Shown here: one piece after another, positions 63,067 to 64,000 of the stretch
How positions within the stretch are numbered: the stretch's first letter is position 1
Layout of the letters: every line of letters starts with the position of its first letter
From: Rubrivivax sp. A210
Lineage (GTDB): Bacteria; Pseudomonadota; Gammaproteobacteria; Burkholderiales; Burkholderiaceae_C
Assembly: GCF_904426505.1 (NCBI RefSeq)
Contig: NZ_CAJGBN010000008.1
Location: 1 to 64,000, forward strand
Reading direction: 5' to 3'
DNA: 64,000 nt
Made by a program: the position numbers and the translations under genes
The notes under the pieces: generated by a model
Database searches by the model: none
Told to the model about the DNA's origin: nothing
What the model saw: the letters and a program-made list of their open reading frames with translations, nothing else

Positions 63067-64000
63067 GCGGCCCCCGCGCCGCGCGCCACCAGCAGGCCGG
63101 TGAGCAGGGCCAGCGCGTCCTGGGCGCGGCGTGGATCGTCGCCGGCGGCGGCGCCGGCCGCGCCGCCGACACCGCGCAGTTCGGCCACCAGCTCGCCCAG
63201 CCAGCCATCGACGTGGAGGGCGGCGATGTCTTCGTCGGTGGGTGCCAGGCGCAGGCCGCCCAGGTCGCTGCGCAGGCAGCGCAGCCGCGCCTCGGCCGCA
63301 CCCAGCGCGGCCTGCAGGCGGGCCTGGCCGGCGAGGTCGATGTGGCCGCTGAGTTGCAGGTCGATCACATCGGGCGCGCCCAAGGCCTCGAGGCGGGCGA
63401 TGAGGCCGTCGAGGTCGCTCGCCACGTCCAGGCGTGCGGCCAGCTGTTGCCAGCGAAACTGCGCCACCGCCACCGGCCGCACGCGCGGCGGCGTGCCCGG
63501 CTCGGCCAGGCTCACCAGCAGCGCCTGCCCGGGATCGTTGCCCTTGAATCTATCGGGCTCGGGCGTGCCGCTGTACCAGGTGCGCGCGTCGATGCACTTG
63601 GTGCCATGCCAGTCGCCCAGCGCCAGGTAGTCCAGCCGGGCGCGGACGGCGCGGTCGGGGGCGATGGGGTTGGCGGAATCGATTTCGTCGGCCAGCAGGC
63701 CCTGCACGGCGCCGTGGGCGACGCCGATGCGCCACCAGCCGTCGGGCGTCTCGGCGCCGTCGAACCAGTCGCTCAGATCTCCGTGGGTGTGGCGCTGGGT
63801 GAGCGGCGCACACAGCAGGGCCAGGCGCGATGCCGCCAGCTCGACCACCCGCGGCTGCAAGGCCAGGTACACATTGTCAGGAACGGCCTGCAGCCGCAAC
63901 GCGTGGCTCCACACGCTTTCGGCCAGGGCGGCGTCGTGGTTGCCGGGGATCATCACCCAGGGGCCGGCGTAGGCCGCCAGCGCATTGAAGAGGCGGCGGA
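63063..64000 (-). CDS. YhaO/SbcD-like metallophosphoesterase (5' end cut by window edge)
   Basis: The visible 312 residues open inside the calcineurin-like fold: VMIPGNHDAAL holds the GNHD metal site, VAHGAVQG and LGDWHGTK hold later His ligands (GDWHG replaces the usual GHxH). The frame stays open to base 64000 (..RRLFNALAAYAGPWV), so the start and the first Asp/His motifs lie outside. The C-terminal 120 residues form a capping region likely to bind the ATPase. It overlaps the YhaN-like gene by 4 nt (ATGA), fitting a Mre11-Rad50-type nuclease pair. Confidence 0.85.
   Translation of the reverse strand, partial: RRLFNALAAYAGPWVMIPGNHDAALAESVWSHALRLQAVPDNVYLALQPRVVELAASRLALLCAPLTQRHTHGDLSDWFDGAETPDGWWRIGVAHGAVQGLLADEIDSANPIAPDRAVRARLDYLALGDWHGTKCIDARTWYSGTPEPDRFKGNDPGQALLVSLAEPGTPPRVRPVAVAQFRWQQLAARLDVASDLDGLIARLEALGAPDVIDLQLSGHIDLAGQARLQAALGAAEARLRCLRSDLGGLRLAPTDEDIAALHVDGWLGELVAELRGVGGAAGAAAGDDPRRAQDALALLTGLLVARGAGAA

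Overview
The window is very GC-rich chromosomal DNA (roughly 70% by eye), densely packed, with mostly ATG starts and frequent ATGA overlaps. The gene set includes monomeric NADP isocitrate dehydrogenase, aconitase B, a Bug-type TctC receptor without its permease, RecCBD, PEP-CTERM proteins, a PHA synthase and a T2SS/T4P-like export cluster. This points to a betaproteobacterium of the order Burkholderiales, probably in the Rubrivivax/Leptothrix/Ideonella neighbourhood; the family-level placement is inference. I see no rRNA, tRNA, IS element, prophage or CRISPR array. The window cuts two genes: a secretin at the left edge (3' end missing) and a metallophosphoesterase at the right edge (5' end missing).

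Layout. 1-7637 (minus): an eight-gene type II-secretion/type IV-pilus hybrid operon, gspG-gspF-gspE, then four PilM/N/O/P-position proteins, then a lipoprotein secretin. 7899-12418: a signalling island. A small PEP-CTERM-like protein and a KdpD-like pseudokinase are read leftward from a good sigma-54 site. A membrane histidine kinase and an NtrC-type sigma-54 activator are read rightward. 12422-16571 (minus): a five-gene operon ending in a class II-like PHA synthase, preceded by four unfamiliar proteins, three of them with Ig-like beta-sandwich features. 16715-22984: asparaginase, DMT permease, DUF429 protein, ECF sigma/zinc anti-sigma pair, secreted unknown protein, SGNH hydrolase, SUI1-type factor. 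23139-29138: isocitrate dehydrogenase, SUV3-like RNA helicase, DbpA. 29211-29984: a classical PEP-CTERM protein with a second near-consensus sigma-54 promoter.

30183-35413: Bug receptor and a signal-less SBP-fold protein, an AbrB/PIN toxin-antitoxin pair with promoter and overlapping operator, and acnB with a clear terminator. 35496-41320: DUF3501 protein and a three-gene minus-strand operon. The operon encodes a T6SS-adaptor-like small protein, a 1121-aa multidomain metzincin-like metalloprotease and an Ig-fold protein that could be its inhibitor or immunity partner. 41425-51166: mixed metabolism and transport genes, an XRE repressor with its own operator repeats, a DUF2145 pair, an LplT-PlsC fusion and a lectin-like lipoprotein. 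51274-64000: recC-recB-recD, convergent with a YhaN-like SMC ATPase and its YhaO-like nuclease.

How it fits together: the recCBD and yhaNO-like loci form a double-strand-end processing region, and icd and acnB supply TCA enzymes. The two PEP-CTERM genes both carry -24/-12 sigma-54 elements and an NtrC-family activator is encoded beside one of them, suggesting a shared regulon. The phaC operon and the metzincin operon are the strongest candidates for undescribed systems.
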